Of a DNA stretch of 64,000 nucleotides, positions 25,442 through 34,466 are shown piece after piece (positions within the stretch are counted from its first letter, which is position 1; each line of letters begins with the position of its first letter). Origin of the DNA: Hoylesella nanceiensis DSM 19126 = JCM 15639. Lineage in GTDB: Bacteria > Bacteroidota > Bacteroidia > Bacteroidales > Bacteroidaceae. The stretch spans positions 186,001-250,000 of the forward strand of contig NZ_KB904327.1 in the NCBI RefSeq assembly GCF_000379965.1, in the 5' to 3' direction. The translations under genes and the position numbers were made by a program. The notes under the pieces were generated by a model. That model was not told where the DNA came from. It did no database searches and saw only the letters and a list, made by a program, of their open reading frames with translations.

Positions 25442-26395
25442 ATGATTGATTTCACTTATGTAATAATTGCACTCGTTGTACTTGCAGTTATCTTTATTAA
25501 AATGTCGGTTGTGATTATTCCACAGTCAGAAACACGCATCATCGAGCGTTTAGGAAAATACTATGCAACCTTAAAACCAGGTATTAATATTATTATTCCT
25601 TTTATCGATAGAGCAAAGATAATAATGACATTAAATAGAGGAAGATACGTTTATTCTAGTACAATCGACCTACGTGAACAAGTATATGACTTTGATAAGC
25701 AGAATGTTATTACCAAAGACAATATTCAAATGCAAATTAATGCATTGTTGTATTTCCAAATTGTAGATCCATTTAAGGCGGTTTATGAAATTAATAACTT
25801 GCCAAACGCTATTGAAAAGCTAACTCAAACAACACTAAGAAATATCATTGGTGAACTAGAATTAGACCAGACTTTAACTTCTCGTGACACCATTAACACA
25901 AAACTTCGTGCAGTGTTAGATGATGCTACCAATAAGTGGGGTATCAAAGTAAATCGTGTAGAACTTCAAGATATTACACCTCCAGTAAGCGTATTGCAAG
26001 CAATGGAAAAGCAAATGCAGGCAGAACGTAATAAACGTGCTACCATTTTGAACTCTGAAGGAGAAAAGGCTGCAGTGGTTTTACGCTCTGAAGGTGAAAA
26101 GACATCAATGATTAATAGAGCCGAAGCGTCTAAACAACAAGCCATATTAAAGGCTGAAGGAGAGGCTCAAGCACGTATTAGAAAAGCCGAAGCCGAAGCA
26201 ATTGCAATTAAACAAATTACAGAAGCTGTCGGAGATACATCAAATCCTGCCAATTATTTGTTAGCTCAAAAGTATATTGCAATGCTACAAGAACTTGCAA
26301 CAGGCGATAAGACAAAAACAGTTTACTTGCCTTATGAAGCAACAAATCTCCTTGGTAGTATCGGAGGCATTAAAGATTTATTTAAATCAGAATAG
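25442..26395 (+). CDS. SPFH/Band 7 domain protein (stomatin/QmcA-like)
   Basis: This 317-residue protein has one N-terminal membrane anchor (about 5-27) and an SPFH domain with QSETRIIERLGKYYATLKPG (about 28-47). The middle contains DNIQMQINALLYFQIVDPF and LRNIIGELELDQTLTSRD. A long Ala/Glu-rich coiled coil (about 185-265, SEGEKAAVVLRSEGEKTS, KAEGEAQARIRKAEAEA) follows. These proteins oligomerise on the membrane into cage-like assemblies and modulate proteases or lipid domains. With NfeD it forms the standard bacterial pair. Substrates are unknown here. Confidence 0.9.
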   Translation: MIDFTYVIIALVVLAVIFIKMSVVIIPQSETRIIERLGKYYATLKPGINIIIPFIDRAKIIMTLNRGRYVYSSTIDLREQVYDFDKQNVITKDNIQMQINALLYFQIVDPFKAVYEINNLPNAIEKLTQTTLRNIIGELELDQTLTSRDTINTKLRAVLDDATNKWGIKVNRVELQDITPPVSVLQAMEKQMQAERNKRATILNSEGEKAAVVLRSEGEKTSMINRAEASKQQAILKAEGEAQARIRKAEAEAIAIKQITEAVGDTSNPANYLLAQKYIAMLQELATGDKTKTVYLPYEATNLLGSIGGIKDLFKSE

Positions 26396-26445
26396 TAATT
26401 TATGTTGCTGCTAGAATTCTTTTAAGATACACAGCACATTCAGTT

Positions 26446-26507
26446 GCAGATTTATAAAGAGTGGGGAAGAAGCCAAAAATGAATGATTCTCGTCTTTGTA
26501 AATCTGC
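26446..26507. repeat. 15-bp inverted repeat in the SPFH-ffh gap
   Basis: 26446-26460 (GCAGATTTATAAAGA) pairs with 26493-26507 over 15 bp with one G-T and a 32-nt loop. No T-run follows. The rest of the 362-nt gap has a GCACAT/ATGTGC pair near 26620 and a TACTTTTG -7 box (26714-26721) that may serve ffh. Confidence 0.55.
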
Positions 26508-26757
26508 TTCTATTGTAGAAATAAATAAACACTAAAACGTAAAAGCGTAAGAAAGTAACAAAACTTGGTTGAGGAGAAATTATAAGAAAAGTGATATTCT
26601 TATAGCTTTGTTTTTTATGCACATCATTTTCTTATGTGCGCATTTTAAAAGGAAACTATTTTAAAATACATTAAAAGCAAGTTCACTCTTTAAAATATAA
26701 CCATTTTATTAGTTACTTTTGTGGTATTAGAAAATAAAAAATAAGAAAAAAGAAAAT

Positions 26758-28098
26758 ATGTTTGAAAATTTAAGCGATAGACTTGAACGTTCATTTAAGA
26801 TATTAAAGGGCGAAGGCAAGATAACAGAGATTAATGTTGCAGAGACACTTAAGGATGTTAGACGTGCCCTTTTGGATGCCGACGTAAACTTTAAAGTGGC
26901 GAAAAGCTTTACAGATACAGTGAAGCAAAAAGCTATGGGTATGAATGTGCTTACCGCAGTGAAGCCAAGTCAACTCATGGTGAAAATCGTTCACGATGAA
27001 TTAGCAGAATTGATGGGTGGTGAAACCGCTGAAGTGAAGCTAACAGGTCATCCTTCAGTTATCTTGATGAGCGGTTTGCAAGGTTCGGGTAAAACAACCT
27101 TTACAGGTAAACTCGCTAATCTTTTAAAGACAAAACAAAATAAAAAGCCTTTACTTGTAGCGTGTGACGTTTATCGTCCAGCTGCTATTGAACAGCTAAA
27201 GGTTGTTGGAGAGCAAATTGGAGTTCCCGTTTATTCTGAAATAGAGAATAAGAATGTAGTAGAAATTGCTCAACATGGTATTCAAGAAGCTAAGGCTAAA
27301 GGCTATGATGTTGTGCTTATAGACACCGCAGGACGATTAGCTATTGACGAAGAGATGATGAATGAAATCTCTAAGCTGAAAGAATCGGTTCAACCAACAG
27401 AAACATTGTTTGTTGTTGACTCAATGACTGGACAAGATGCAGTGAATACTGCAAAAGAGTTCAATGATAGATTAGATTTCGATGGCGTTGTACTTACCAA
27501 GTTAGATGGTGATACTCGTGGTGGAGCTGCATTGTCAATACGAACAGTTGTTACTAAACCTATTAAGTTTGTGGGTACAGGTGAGAAGATGGAAGCAATT
27601 GATTTATTCCATCCTTCACGTATGGCAGACCGTATTTTGGGTATGGGTGACATCGTATCTCTAGTGGAAAGAGCTCAAGAACAATTTGATGAAGAAGAAG
27701 CAAAACGCTTACAAAAGAAGATTCAAAAGAACAAGTTTGACTTTAATGACTTCTTAAAGCAAATTGAACAGATAAAGAAAATGGGTAATTTAAAAGACCT
27801 TGCATCGATGATTCCTGGTGTTGGAAAGGCGGTGAAGGACTTAGATATTGATGATAATGCATTTAAAGGTGTAGAAGCTATCATCAAGAGTATGACCCCA
27901 AAAGAAAGAACAAACCCTGAAATTATTAATACAAGTCGTCGCCAACGCATTGCTAAAGGCTCAGGAACCGATATTCAAGAGGTGAATAGATTGATGAAAC
28001 AATTCGATCAAACACGAAAGATGATGAAGATGGTAACAGGCAATGGCATGGCGAATATGATGAATAGAATGAAGGGAATGAAGATGCCCGGAATGTAA
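26758..28098 (+). CDS. ffh: Signal recognition particle protein Ffh
   Basis: Ffh binds signal peptides of nascent membrane proteins and, with 4.5S RNA, delivers ribosomes to FtsY. The 446-residue protein has the N domain (1-95), the GTPase G domain with GLQGSGKTT (106-114), DVYRPAAIEQL, DTAGR and TKLDGD, and the methionine-rich M domain (about 300-446) ending in GMANMMNRMKGMKMPGM. Length and order are standard. The folD gene starts 27 nt downstream, so the transcript likely continues into it. The 4.5S RNA gene was not recognised in the window. Confidence 0.97.
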   Translation: MFENLSDRLERSFKILKGEGKITEINVAETLKDVRRALLDADVNFKVAKSFTDTVKQKAMGMNVLTAVKPSQLMVKIVHDELAELMGGETAEVKLTGHPSVILMSGLQGSGKTTFTGKLANLLKTKQNKKPLLVACDVYRPAAIEQLKVVGEQIGVPVYSEIENKNVVEIAQHGIQEAKAKGYDVVLIDTAGRLAIDEEMMNEISKLKESVQPTETLFVVDSMTGQDAVNTAKEFNDRLDFDGVVLTKLDGDTRGGAALSIRTVVTKPIKFVGTGEKMEAIDLFHPSRMADRILGMGDIVSLVERAQEQFDEEEAKRLQKKIQKNKFDFNDFLKQIEQIKKMGNLKDLASMIPGVGKAVKDLDIDDNAFKGVEAIIKSMTPKERTNPEIINTSRRQRIAKGSGTDIQEVNRLMKQFDQTRKMMKMVTGNGMANMMNRMKGMKMPGM

Positions 28099-28125
28099 AT
28101 AATGACTAATTAAAATATTCTTATC

Positions 28126-29004
28126 ATGCAACTCATAGATGGAAAAGCTGTTGCAGCTGCTATAAAAGAAGAAATTGCAGCTGAAGTAAAAAGTATTATG
28201 GCAAGTGGAGGTAAGCAACCACACCTTGCAGCGGTACTTGTTGGTCATGACGGAGGTAGCGAAACCTATGTAAAGAATAAGGTCTTAGCATGCGAACAAT
28301 GCGGCTTTAAGTCTACATTAATTCGTTTTGAAGACGATATTACAGAAGAAGAACTTCTCAATTGTGTGAAGCAGTTAAACGAAGATAGTGATGTTGATGG
28401 TTTTATTGTGCAATTACCATTGCCAAAACATATCAATGAGCAACGTATAATCGAAGCAATAGACTATCGAAAAGATGTAGATGGATTCCATCCAATTAAT
28501 GTTGGACGAATGAGTATCGGTCTTCCTTGCTTCATTTCTGCCACTCCTTTAGGTATCATCACATTACTTCAACGCTATAATATTCAAACATCAGGAAAAA
28601 GATGCGTTGTATTAGGTAGAAGTAATATTGTAGGTAAGCCTATGGCTCAATTGATGTTGCAAAAGGAATATGGTGATTCTACTGTAACAGTGTGCCACTC
28701 TCGTACCAAAAATATAGAAGAAATATGCCGAGAAGCAGATATTATTATAGCTGCAATTGGTATCCCTGACTTCGTAAAAGAAAATATGGTGAAAGAAGGA
28801 GCCGTTGTTATTGATGTAGGAACAACAAGAGTTCCAGATGCAACAAGAAAGTCGGGATTTAGATTAAGCGGTGATGTTGATTTTGAGAACGTATCTTCTA
28901 AGTGTTCATTTATTACACCTGTACCAGGTGGAGTTGGACCTATGACAATATGTTCTCTTATGAAAAACACATTAATAGCGGGCAAGAAGGAATATTATAA
29001 ATGA
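28126..29004 (+). CDS. folD: Bifunctional methylene-THF dehydrogenase/cyclohydrolase
   Basis: FolD interconverts 5,10-methylene-, methenyl- and 10-formyl-tetrahydrofolate using NADP. The 292-residue protein has the active-site Lys segment [18 protein letters not shown] (about 43-60), [14 protein letters not shown] (about 93-106), [13 protein letters not shown] (about 121-133) and the dinucleotide-binding [13 protein letters not shown] (about 163-175), then [11 protein letters not shown] near the C-terminus. Its stop overlaps the start of the next small gene by 4 nt (ATGA), which indicates coupling. Confidence 0.97.
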   Translation: MQLIDGKAVAAAIKEEIAAEVKSIMASGGKQPHLAAVLVGHDGGSETYVKNKVLACEQCGFKSTLIRFEDDITEEELLNCVKQLNEDSDVDGFIVQLPLPKHINEQRIIEAIDYRKDVDGFHPINVGRMSIGLPCFISATPLGIITLLQRYNIQTSGKRCVVLGRSNIVGKPMAQLMLQKEYGDSTVTVCHSRTKNIEEICREADIIIAAIGIPDFVKENMVKEGAVVIDVGTTRVPDATRKSGFRLSGDVDFENVSSKCSFITPVPGGVGPMTICSLMKNTLIAGKKEYYK

Positions 29005-29183
29005 TGAACGCACAAGAATTTTACGATTTAGGTTGTCTTCATCAACAGAAAGGAAATCTACAAGAAGCATTGTCTTGCTATATGCAGGCAATAGAACTAG
29101 ATCCCAATTCACCAGCCGTTGAGGCTAAAAAGATACTTGATAGTATTTTCAATTTTTATTGCAAAGACATTTATAATCCATAG
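29001..29183 (+). CDS. 60-residue single-TPR microprotein
   Basis: This tiny protein consists almost entirely of one tetratricopeptide repeat ([18 protein letters not shown], then [19 protein letters not shown]), followed by a short Lys/Phe-rich tail. It overlaps folD by 4 nt and precedes the ferredoxin subunit gene by 7 nt, in an operon that runs through the oxidoreductase. Similar mini-TPR ORFs are, to my recollection, present at this place in other Bacteroidales. A role as an assembly helper for the oxidoreductase is a guess. Confidence 0.7.
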   Translation: MMNAQEFYDLGCLHQQKGNLQEALSCYMQAIELDPNSPAVEAKKILDSIFNFYCKDIYNP

Positions 29184-29190
29184 TTTAGAA

Positions 29191-29427
29191 ATGAGTAAGA
29201 TGAAAGGTGCCATTGTAGTGGACACTGATCGTTGCAAGGGTTGTATGCTCTGCGTAGTTGCATGCCCTAAAGACGTGATTTCATTAACACAGAACAAGGT
29301 TAATGTTTCAGGCTATTCTTATGCTGAATCCATACATCCTGACGATTGTGTTGGATGTGCAGCATGTGGAATTGTGTGTCCTGATGGCTGTATAACCGTA
29401 TACAGAACAAAAGAAGAGAAAGGGTAA
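29191..29427 (+). CDS. 4Fe-4S ferredoxin subunit of 2-oxoacid:ferredoxin oxidoreductase
   Basis: This 78-residue protein has two classical clusters: CKGCMLCVVACP (about 15-26) and CVGCAACGIVCP (about 54-65). Each has the CX2CX2CX3CP spacing for one [4Fe-4S] centre. It would pass electrons from the TPP-containing subunits to free ferredoxin, as the KorD/VorD (delta) subunit. The start at ATG 29191 is chosen because an earlier frame extension would run through the preceding gene. The alpha-subunit gene follows after 6 nt. Confidence 0.93.
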   Translation: MSKMKGAIVVDTDRCKGCMLCVVACPKDVISLTQNKVNVSGYSYAESIHPDDCVGCAACGIVCPDGCITVYRTKEEKG

Positions 29428-29433
29428 ACCTTT

Positions 29434-30516
29434 ATGAACGAACAAGAAATTAAATTGATGAAGGGTAATGAAGCCATTGCGCATGCCGCTATTCGATGTG
29501 GATGCGATGGTTATTTCGGTTACCCAATAACCCCTCAAAGTGAGATAATAGAAACCTTAGCACAGCTTAAACCGTGGGAAACAACTGGTATGGTGGTGCT
29601 ACAAGCAGAGAGCGAAGTGGCTTCTATTAACATGCTTTATGGTGGAGGAGGCTCTGGAAAGAGAGTTATGACGACCTCATCTTCGCCTGGTATTGCGTTA
29701 ATGCAAGAGGGAATATCTTATATGGCTGGTGCGGAAGTACCAGGAGTTATTGTTAATGTACAGCGAGGAGGTCCTGGATTGGGAACCATTCAGCCCTCTC
29801 AAAGTGACTACTTCCAAGCTACTCGTGGTGGAGGTAATGGCGATTACAATGTAATTGTGCTTGCTCCTAACTCAGTACAAGAGATGGCAGACTTTGTTGA
29901 TGATGCCTTTGAACTGGCTTTCAAATATCGAAATCCAGTGATGATATTAAGCGATGGTATCATAGGACAAATGATGGAAAAGGTAGTTTTGCCTCCTTTT
30001 AAGCCACGAAAGACAGAAGAAGAAATTATAAAAGAATGTCCATGGGCATCTACAGGTAAAAGAAAAGATCGTGATGTAAATGTTATTACATCATTAGAGC
30101 TTATGCCCGATGCTATGGAAAAACATAATCATCGTCTACAAAGCAAGTATCAAACAATAAAAGAGAACGAAGTGCGTTACGAATTAACGCATAATGAAAA
30201 TGCAGATTATTTAATTGTTGCCTTTGGTAGTGCAGCTCGAATTGCAGAAAACGCTATTGAAGTAGCAAAAGAAGAAGGTTTGCATATTGCTCTTTTCCGT
30301 CCTATTACTTTGTGGCCTTTCCCTGAAAAAGAATTGAGAGAAGCCATAAAAGGAAAGAAAGGTTTGTTAGTTGTTGAGATAAATGCAGGACAAATGGTTG
30401 AAGACGTACGTCTTTCTGTTGGCGAGAATATCAAAGTAGCACAGTTTGGACGTCTTGGAGGAATTGTTCCTGAACCAGAGGAGATTATAAAAGCATTAAA
30501 GGAGAGAATACAATGA
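29434..30516 (+). CDS. vorB: 2-oxoacid:ferredoxin oxidoreductase alpha subunit (VorB/KorA-like)
   Basis: This 360-residue alpha subunit has the family's N-terminal GNEAIAHAAIRCGCDGYFGY (about 10-29), with PITPQSEI after it, and EVASINMLYGGGGSGKRVMT (about 62-81). A central PGLGTIQPSQSDY follows, and a C-terminal transketolase-like domain with FRPITLWPFPEKEL. In Bacteroidetes this subunit is usually labelled 3-methyl-2-oxobutanoate dehydrogenase VorB. 2-oxoglutarate is an equally possible substrate, and the sequence alone does not decide. The stop overlaps the beta-subunit start by 4 nt. Confidence 0.9.
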   Translation: MNEQEIKLMKGNEAIAHAAIRCGCDGYFGYPITPQSEIIETLAQLKPWETTGMVVLQAESEVASINMLYGGGGSGKRVMTTSSSPGIALMQEGISYMAGAEVPGVIVNVQRGGPGLGTIQPSQSDYFQATRGGGNGDYNVIVLAPNSVQEMADFVDDAFELAFKYRNPVMILSDGIIGQMMEKVVLPPFKPRKTEEEIIKECPWASTGKRKDRDVNVITSLELMPDAMEKHNHRLQSKYQTIKENEVRYELTHNENADYLIVAFGSAARIAENAIEVAKEEGLHIALFRPITLWPFPEKELREAIKGKKGLLVVEINAGQMVEDVRLSVGENIKVAQFGRLGGIVPEPEEIIKALKERIQ

Positions 30517-31283
30517 ACAGAGAAGCTATTATAGATCCTAAGAATTTGGTGTATGAAAAGCCCAAATTGATGAATGATAGTAAGATGCATTATTGTCCAG
30601 GTTGTTCTCATGGGGTGGTTCATAAGCTTGTTGCTGAGGTGATCAACGAAATGGGAATGGAAGAAAATGCAATTGGAGTATCTCCTGTTGGATGTGCAGT
30701 TTTCGCTTACAAGTATATAGATATAGACTGGCAAGAGGCTCCACATGGTCGTGCTCCAGCCATTGCAACTGGTATAAAACGCTTATGGCAAAACAAATTG
30801 GTGTTTACCTATCAGGGAGATGGCGACTTGGCATGTATTGGAACTGCTGAAACTATCCACGCATTAAATAGAGGTGAGAATATAACCATCATCTTTATCA
30901 ATAATGCTATTTATGGTATGACAGGTGGACAGATGGCTCCAACAACTCTATTAGGACAGCCAACATCAACTTGTCCTTTTGGTAGAGATGCTGATTTGCA
31001 TGGTTATCCGCTTAATATGAGTGACCTTGCAAGTAGACTTCAAGGTACTTGTTATGTCACAAGACAAAGTGTTGAAACAGTAGGAGCTATCGCAAAAGCA
31101 AAAAAAGCCATTCGCAAAGCGTTTGAAATGTCAATGGAAGGCAAAGGTTCTTCATTGGTAGAGATTGTTGCAACCTGTAGTAGTGGTTGGAAAATGACTC
31201 CAGTTGATGCTAATAAATGGATGCAAGATAATTTGTTTGACCAATATCCAAAGGGAGATTTAAAAGACATTACAAAGCTATGA
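30513..31283 (+). CDS. 2-oxoacid:ferredoxin oxidoreductase beta subunit (TPP-binding)
   Basis: This 256-residue beta subunit carries the thiamine pyrophosphate site. YCPGCSHGVVHKLVAE (about 27-42) and the TPP motif running from GDGDLACIGTAE (about 101-112) to IIFINNAIYGMTGGQMAPTT (about 126-145) are clear. It decarboxylates the 2-oxoacid and forms the acyl-CoA with the alpha and gamma subunits. Overlaps of 4 nt with both neighbours indicate tight translational coupling and stoichiometric synthesis. Confidence 0.93.
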   Translation: MNREAIIDPKNLVYEKPKLMNDSKMHYCPGCSHGVVHKLVAEVINEMGMEENAIGVSPVGCAVFAYKYIDIDWQEAPHGRAPAIATGIKRLWQNKLVFTYQGDGDLACIGTAETIHALNRGENITIIFINNAIYGMTGGQMAPTTLLGQPTSTCPFGRDADLHGYPLNMSDLASRLQGTCYVTRQSVETVGAIAKAKKAIRKAFEMSMEGKGSSLVEIVATCSSGWKMTPVDANKWMQDNLFDQYPKGDLKDITKL

Positions 31284-31822
31284 AGAAAGAATTTATAATT
31301 GCAGGATTTGGTGGACAGGGTGTACTTTCTATGGGAAAGATGCTTGCCTACACAGGCTTGATGGAAGATAAAGAGGTGACTTGGATGCCTGCTTATGGTC
31401 CTGAACAACGAGGTGGAACAGCAAACGTAACTGTAATTGTTAGTGACAATAGAATATCATCACCTATTTTAAGTAAGTATGATGTTGCAGTAGTCCTTAA
31501 TCAGCCATCTTTAGATAAGTTTGAACCTAAGGTAAAGGAAGGTGGAATATTGATATATGACGGCAACGGAATAATCAATCCTCCTAAAAGAAAAGATATA
31601 CAAGTATATCGAATTGATGCAATGAAGAAGGCTATAGAATTGAAGAATGCTAAAGTTTTCAATATGATTGTATTAGGAGGAATGCTTAAGGTTTGTCCTA
31701 TTGTAAGTGTTCAAGGTTTGGAGAAAGCATTGTTTAAATCGCTTCCTGAACGCCACCACCACCTTATTCCTTTGAACATGAAGGCGGTGAATGTAGGTCT
31801 TGAATCTATTGAGCAGCAATAA
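31280..31822 (+). CDS. 2-oxoacid:ferredoxin oxidoreductase gamma subunit
   Basis: This 180-residue gamma subunit (pyruvate ferredoxin/flavodoxin oxidoreductase family) begins with the diagnostic IIAGFGGQGVLSMGKMLAY (about 6-24). MPAYGPEQRGGTANVTVIVS (about 38-57) and LNQPSLDKFEPKVKEGG follow. It completes the delta-alpha-beta-gamma operon. After the stop codon a 22-bp-period repeat (31874-31939), whose outer arms can pair, may also act as the transcript end. Confidence 0.93.
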   Translation: MKKEFIIAGFGGQGVLSMGKMLAYTGLMEDKEVTWMPAYGPEQRGGTANVTVIVSDNRISSPILSKYDVAVVLNQPSLDKFEPKVKEGGILIYDGNGIINPPKRKDIQVYRIDAMKKAIELKNAKVFNMIVLGGMLKVCPIVSVQGLEKALFKSLPERHHHLIPLNMKAVNVGLESIEQQ

Positions 31823-31873
31823 AAGTATATAAAGAATACTTGTTTCAATAAGATTCGTATTCTGTCAATTTAT

Positions 31874-31939
31874 AAAAGCATTGTTATTGTCACTTAAAAG
31901 CTATGTTCTTTGGGTGTAATAACAATGCTTTTAATTATT
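31874..31939. repeat. Locus A of the degenerate 22-bp-period repeat
   Basis: Three units, each a 10-mer followed by 12 nt, start at 31874 (AAAAGCATTG), 31896 (AAAAGCTATG) and 31918 (AATAACAATG), exactly 22 bp apart. The first arm and the last arm are also exact inverted repeats over 15 bp (31874-31888 with 31918-31932, loop 29 nt), so the RNA could fold into a hairpin ending in a T-rich tract. Related arrays lie at 52648 and 61417. The rest of the 290-nt gap (31823-32112) holds only the rng terminator. Confidence 0.7.
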
Positions 31940-32066
31940 AATATGTCTCAAGTTACAAATGAAAGAGTAGGGGAATACGAGTAAGATAATGTGAAGGGTG
32001 TTATTTTATAGGTAAGAATACAAATTAAATAGACATTTGATATTATCTATATACGATGGATATTAA

Positions 32067-32114
32067 AAAGAAAACTGGAAAATGTAATAATGCTTACATC
32101 TTCCAGTTTTCTTT
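32067..32114 (-). terminator. Terminator of the RNase G gene
   Basis: AAAGAAAACTGGAA (32067-32080) pairs with 32101-32114, and an inner ATGTAA/TTACAT stem extends it. On the minus strand a TTTTTAATA tract follows. The stop codon of the gene is part of the stem. Confidence 0.85.
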
Positions 32115-33687
32115 ATTTTGTTTCTATTTCTTCTTGCATATCGATAAATTGCTTTTGATCATCGAAGAACTCATATTGTAGAAAGGCAAGTTTTTGTGAA
32201 GGAATTACATGAACTCCAAAGCCATATTTAAATTGCCATTTTCTTTTGATTGAGATGAGACCTTTGTTGATATATGCAGCAACATAAGGATGTACATGAA
32301 GAAAGAATTTCTTGATACCAATCTTATTGACTAGTCGGTCGATTTTACTCTCTAGTTGTTCTGTAAATAAAACACTCGATCTAATTTTGCCTTTACCAAA
32401 ACAAGTGGGGCATGTTTCTTCAACATTGACGTCCATTGCTGGTCGAACTCGTTGACGAGTAATCTGCATTAAGCCGAACTTACTTAGAGGAAGAATGTTG
32501 TGACGTGCTCTATCTTTTTGCATGTTCTTACACATTCTTTCGTATAATAGTTGTCGATCTTCTGCTAAATGCATATCAATGAAGTCGATAACAATAATAC
32601 CACCCATATCTCTAAGTCTTAATTGACGAGCAAGTTCGTCTGCAGCACCAAGGTTTACGTCTAGTGCATTGGCTTCTTGACCACTTTCAGAGCGTGTTCT
32701 ATTTCCACTATTAACATCTACCACATGTAGTGCTTCGGTATGTTCAATGATGAGGTAAGCCCCATGTTTATAATTAATTGTCTTACCGAAACTAGATTTA
32801 ATCTGTTTAGTGACATTGAAGTTATCAAAAATTGGCACTGAACCTGAGTACATTTTTACAATTGATTCTTTCTCAGGTGCTATGAGTCCGATGTAATTTT
32901 TTACTTCATTAAAGACTTCATTGTCATTAACATAAATATTTTCGAAAGAGGAGTTAAATAGGTCTCTTAGTAGAGCTATTGTTCTTCCTGTCTCTTCATA
33001 GATGAGTTGAGGACGCTTTTGTGTCTTCTGTACTTTGGTAATAGCAGCTTCCCAACGTTTGTTGAGGATTTTTAATTCAGCGTCTAGTTCAGCAACTCGT
33101 TTGCCTTCTGCTACGGTTCTAACAATAACACCGCAGTTTTGTGGCTTAATACTGTGGATAAGTTGTTTTAGTCTTGCACGTTCTTCGCCACTCTTAATCT
33201 TTGAAGAAACTGATACTTGGTTACTGAATGGAATTAAAACCAAATATCTTCCGGCAAAGCTAAGTTCTCCTGTTAATCGAGGACCTTTGGTAGATATTGG
33301 TTCTTTAACAATCTGAACTAATACCTCTTGTCCAACACTTAGAGTATTTTGAATGCTGTTATCCTTTTTTATATCAGGTAACTTTGTTGCCTTCGAGAAT
33401 GGGAATAAGCGTTTTCTATCGCTCTGTACTTGTTTTAAATACTTATCGTAAGAGTTAAATTGGCTTCCTAAGTCAAGATAATGAAGAAAGGCATCGCGCT
33501 CATAACCTAAATCAACAAAGCACGCATTGAGCCCAGGCATAAGCTTTTTTACTTTAGCAATGTAAACATTACCAACAGAAAAAGAAGCTGAACGAGGCTC
33601 TGTTTGATACTCTACCAGGTTTTTGTCTTCAAGTAAAGCAATAGAGATCTCTTTCTCTTGTGCATCAATTATGATTTCACTTGTCAT
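32113..33687 (-). CDS. rng: Ribonuclease G/E family endoribonuclease
   Basis: This 524-residue RNase E/G-type enzyme processes rRNA precursors and decays mRNA. It starts at ATG 33687 (MTSEIIIDAQEKEI). An upstream in-frame ATG would add 14 basic residues. Visible are the S1 RNA-binding domain (GNVYIAKVKKLMPGLNACFV), the DNase I-like catalytic core with Asp324 in VVDVNSGN and Asp368/Asp371 in IDFIDMH, and the zinc-link cysteines CPTC followed by FGKG near the end. There is no long disordered scaffold tail, so it is the RNase G size class. The 29-residue ribosomal-type gene is next upstream. Confidence 0.93.
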   Translation of the reverse strand: MTSEIIIDAQEKEISIALLEDKNLVEYQTEPRSASFSVGNVYIAKVKKLMPGLNACFVDLGYERDAFLHYLDLGSQFNSYDKYLKQVQSDRKRLFPFSKATKLPDIKKDNSIQNTLSVGQEVLVQIVKEPISTKGPRLTGELSFAGRYLVLIPFSNQVSVSSKIKSGEERARLKQLIHSIKPQNCGVIVRTVAEGKRVAELDAELKILNKRWEAAITKVQKTQKRPQLIYEETGRTIALLRDLFNSSFENIYVNDNEVFNEVKNYIGLIAPEKESIVKMYSGSVPIFDNFNVTKQIKSSFGKTINYKHGAYLIIEHTEALHVVDVNSGNRTRSESGQEANALDVNLGAADELARQLRLRDMGGIIVIDFIDMHLAEDRQLLYERMCKNMQKDRARHNILPLSKFGLMQITRQRVRPAMDVNVEETCPTCFGKGKIRSSVLFTEQLESKIDRLVNKIGIKKFFLHVHPYVAAYINKGLISIKRKWQFKYGFGVHVIPSQKLAFLQYEFFDDQKQFIDMQEEIETK

Positions 33688-33785
33688 TCTTTTCTTCCTG
33701 CTTAGTTTAAAATTGAAAGGGTATGTCAAAAATATTCTGATGAAATCTCTGACATACCCCTCTTTCGATAGACGTTAGAGGGCAA

Positions 33786-33875
33786 TTATTTGCTCTTATG
33801 TCTATTCTTTCTTAATCTCTTTTTACGTTTGTGAGTAGCCATCTTGTGGCCCTTTTTCTTTTTACCGTTTGGCAT
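33786..33875 (-). CDS. 29-residue AURKAIP1/COX24-domain (bS22/mS38-like) ribosomal protein
   Basis: The minus strand encodes a tiny, extremely basic protein reading MPNGKKKKGHKMATHKRKKR followed by LRKNRHKSK. It matches the COX24/AURKAIP1 domain found in mitochondrial mS38 and in small bacterial ribosomal proteins (bS22 type). In Bacteroidetes such short ORFs are usually annotated as AURKAIP1/COX24 domain proteins. A stop follows directly. It sits between hup and rng, a cluster for nucleoid/RNA functions. It is too short for most ORF callers. Confidence 0.85.
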   Translation of the reverse strand: MPNGKKKKGHKMATHKRKKRLRKNRHKSK

Positions 33876-33949
33876 AATTGTATTGTTTTAAAATTATTAT
33901 TGTGTTATTTTAATCTCTTAATCTTATATCCTTCGATGCAGATTGGGGA

Positions 33950-34231
33950 TTATCCTTGCTTCATTTTTTCAGCAAAACTCTTTGCTGGTTTGAAACTTGG
34001 GAAGTCATGTGCATCAATAGTCATAGTGGTATTCTTAAGAATATTGCGTGCAGTTTTTGCTGCTCTGTGCTTAATTATAAAACTACCAAATCCTCGAAGA
34101 TACACGTTTTCCTTTTTGTTGAGTAGGCTATCCTTGATAGTTCCCATCAAACTCTCAACAACAACTGCAACGTCTTTCTTTTGTAAGCCTGTTGATAAGG
34201 CTATTTCATTAATGATATCCGCTTTTGTCAT
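33950..34231 (-). CDS. hup: HU family DNA-binding protein
   Basis: This 93-residue histone-like protein has TKADIINEIALSTGLQKKDV at the N-terminus, LRGFGSFIIKHRAAKTARN (about 45-63) forming the DNA-clasping arm, and FKPAKSFAEKMK at the end. That is the standard HU/IHF dimer fold, which bends and compacts DNA. It lies upstream of the COX24-like and RNase G genes on the same strand, with about 75 nt before the small gene. Bacteroidetes often carry several HU paralogues, so the symbol is generic. Confidence 0.93.
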   Translation of the reverse strand: MTKADIINEIALSTGLQKKDVAVVVESLMGTIKDSLLNKKENVYLRGFGSFIIKHRAAKTARNILKNTTMTIDAHDFPSFKPAKSFAEKMKQG

Positions 34232-34466
34232 TTTATCTTTTCTTTTTATATATCTTTTTCCTTATTCTCCAAATAAGGTGTGCAAATATACGATTTTTCG
34301 ATGTTATATGGAAATTTATTATTACTTTTTTCTCATAAATGCCTGTTAATCTTGCATTTTTACATCATTCTGTATCAGTATTTTGGTATTTCTAACGAAA
34401 GATTCTTTTATCTTTTGATATTTATTTTTAATCTTCTGTCTGTCAATGTCATTTGATATTCTTCTG

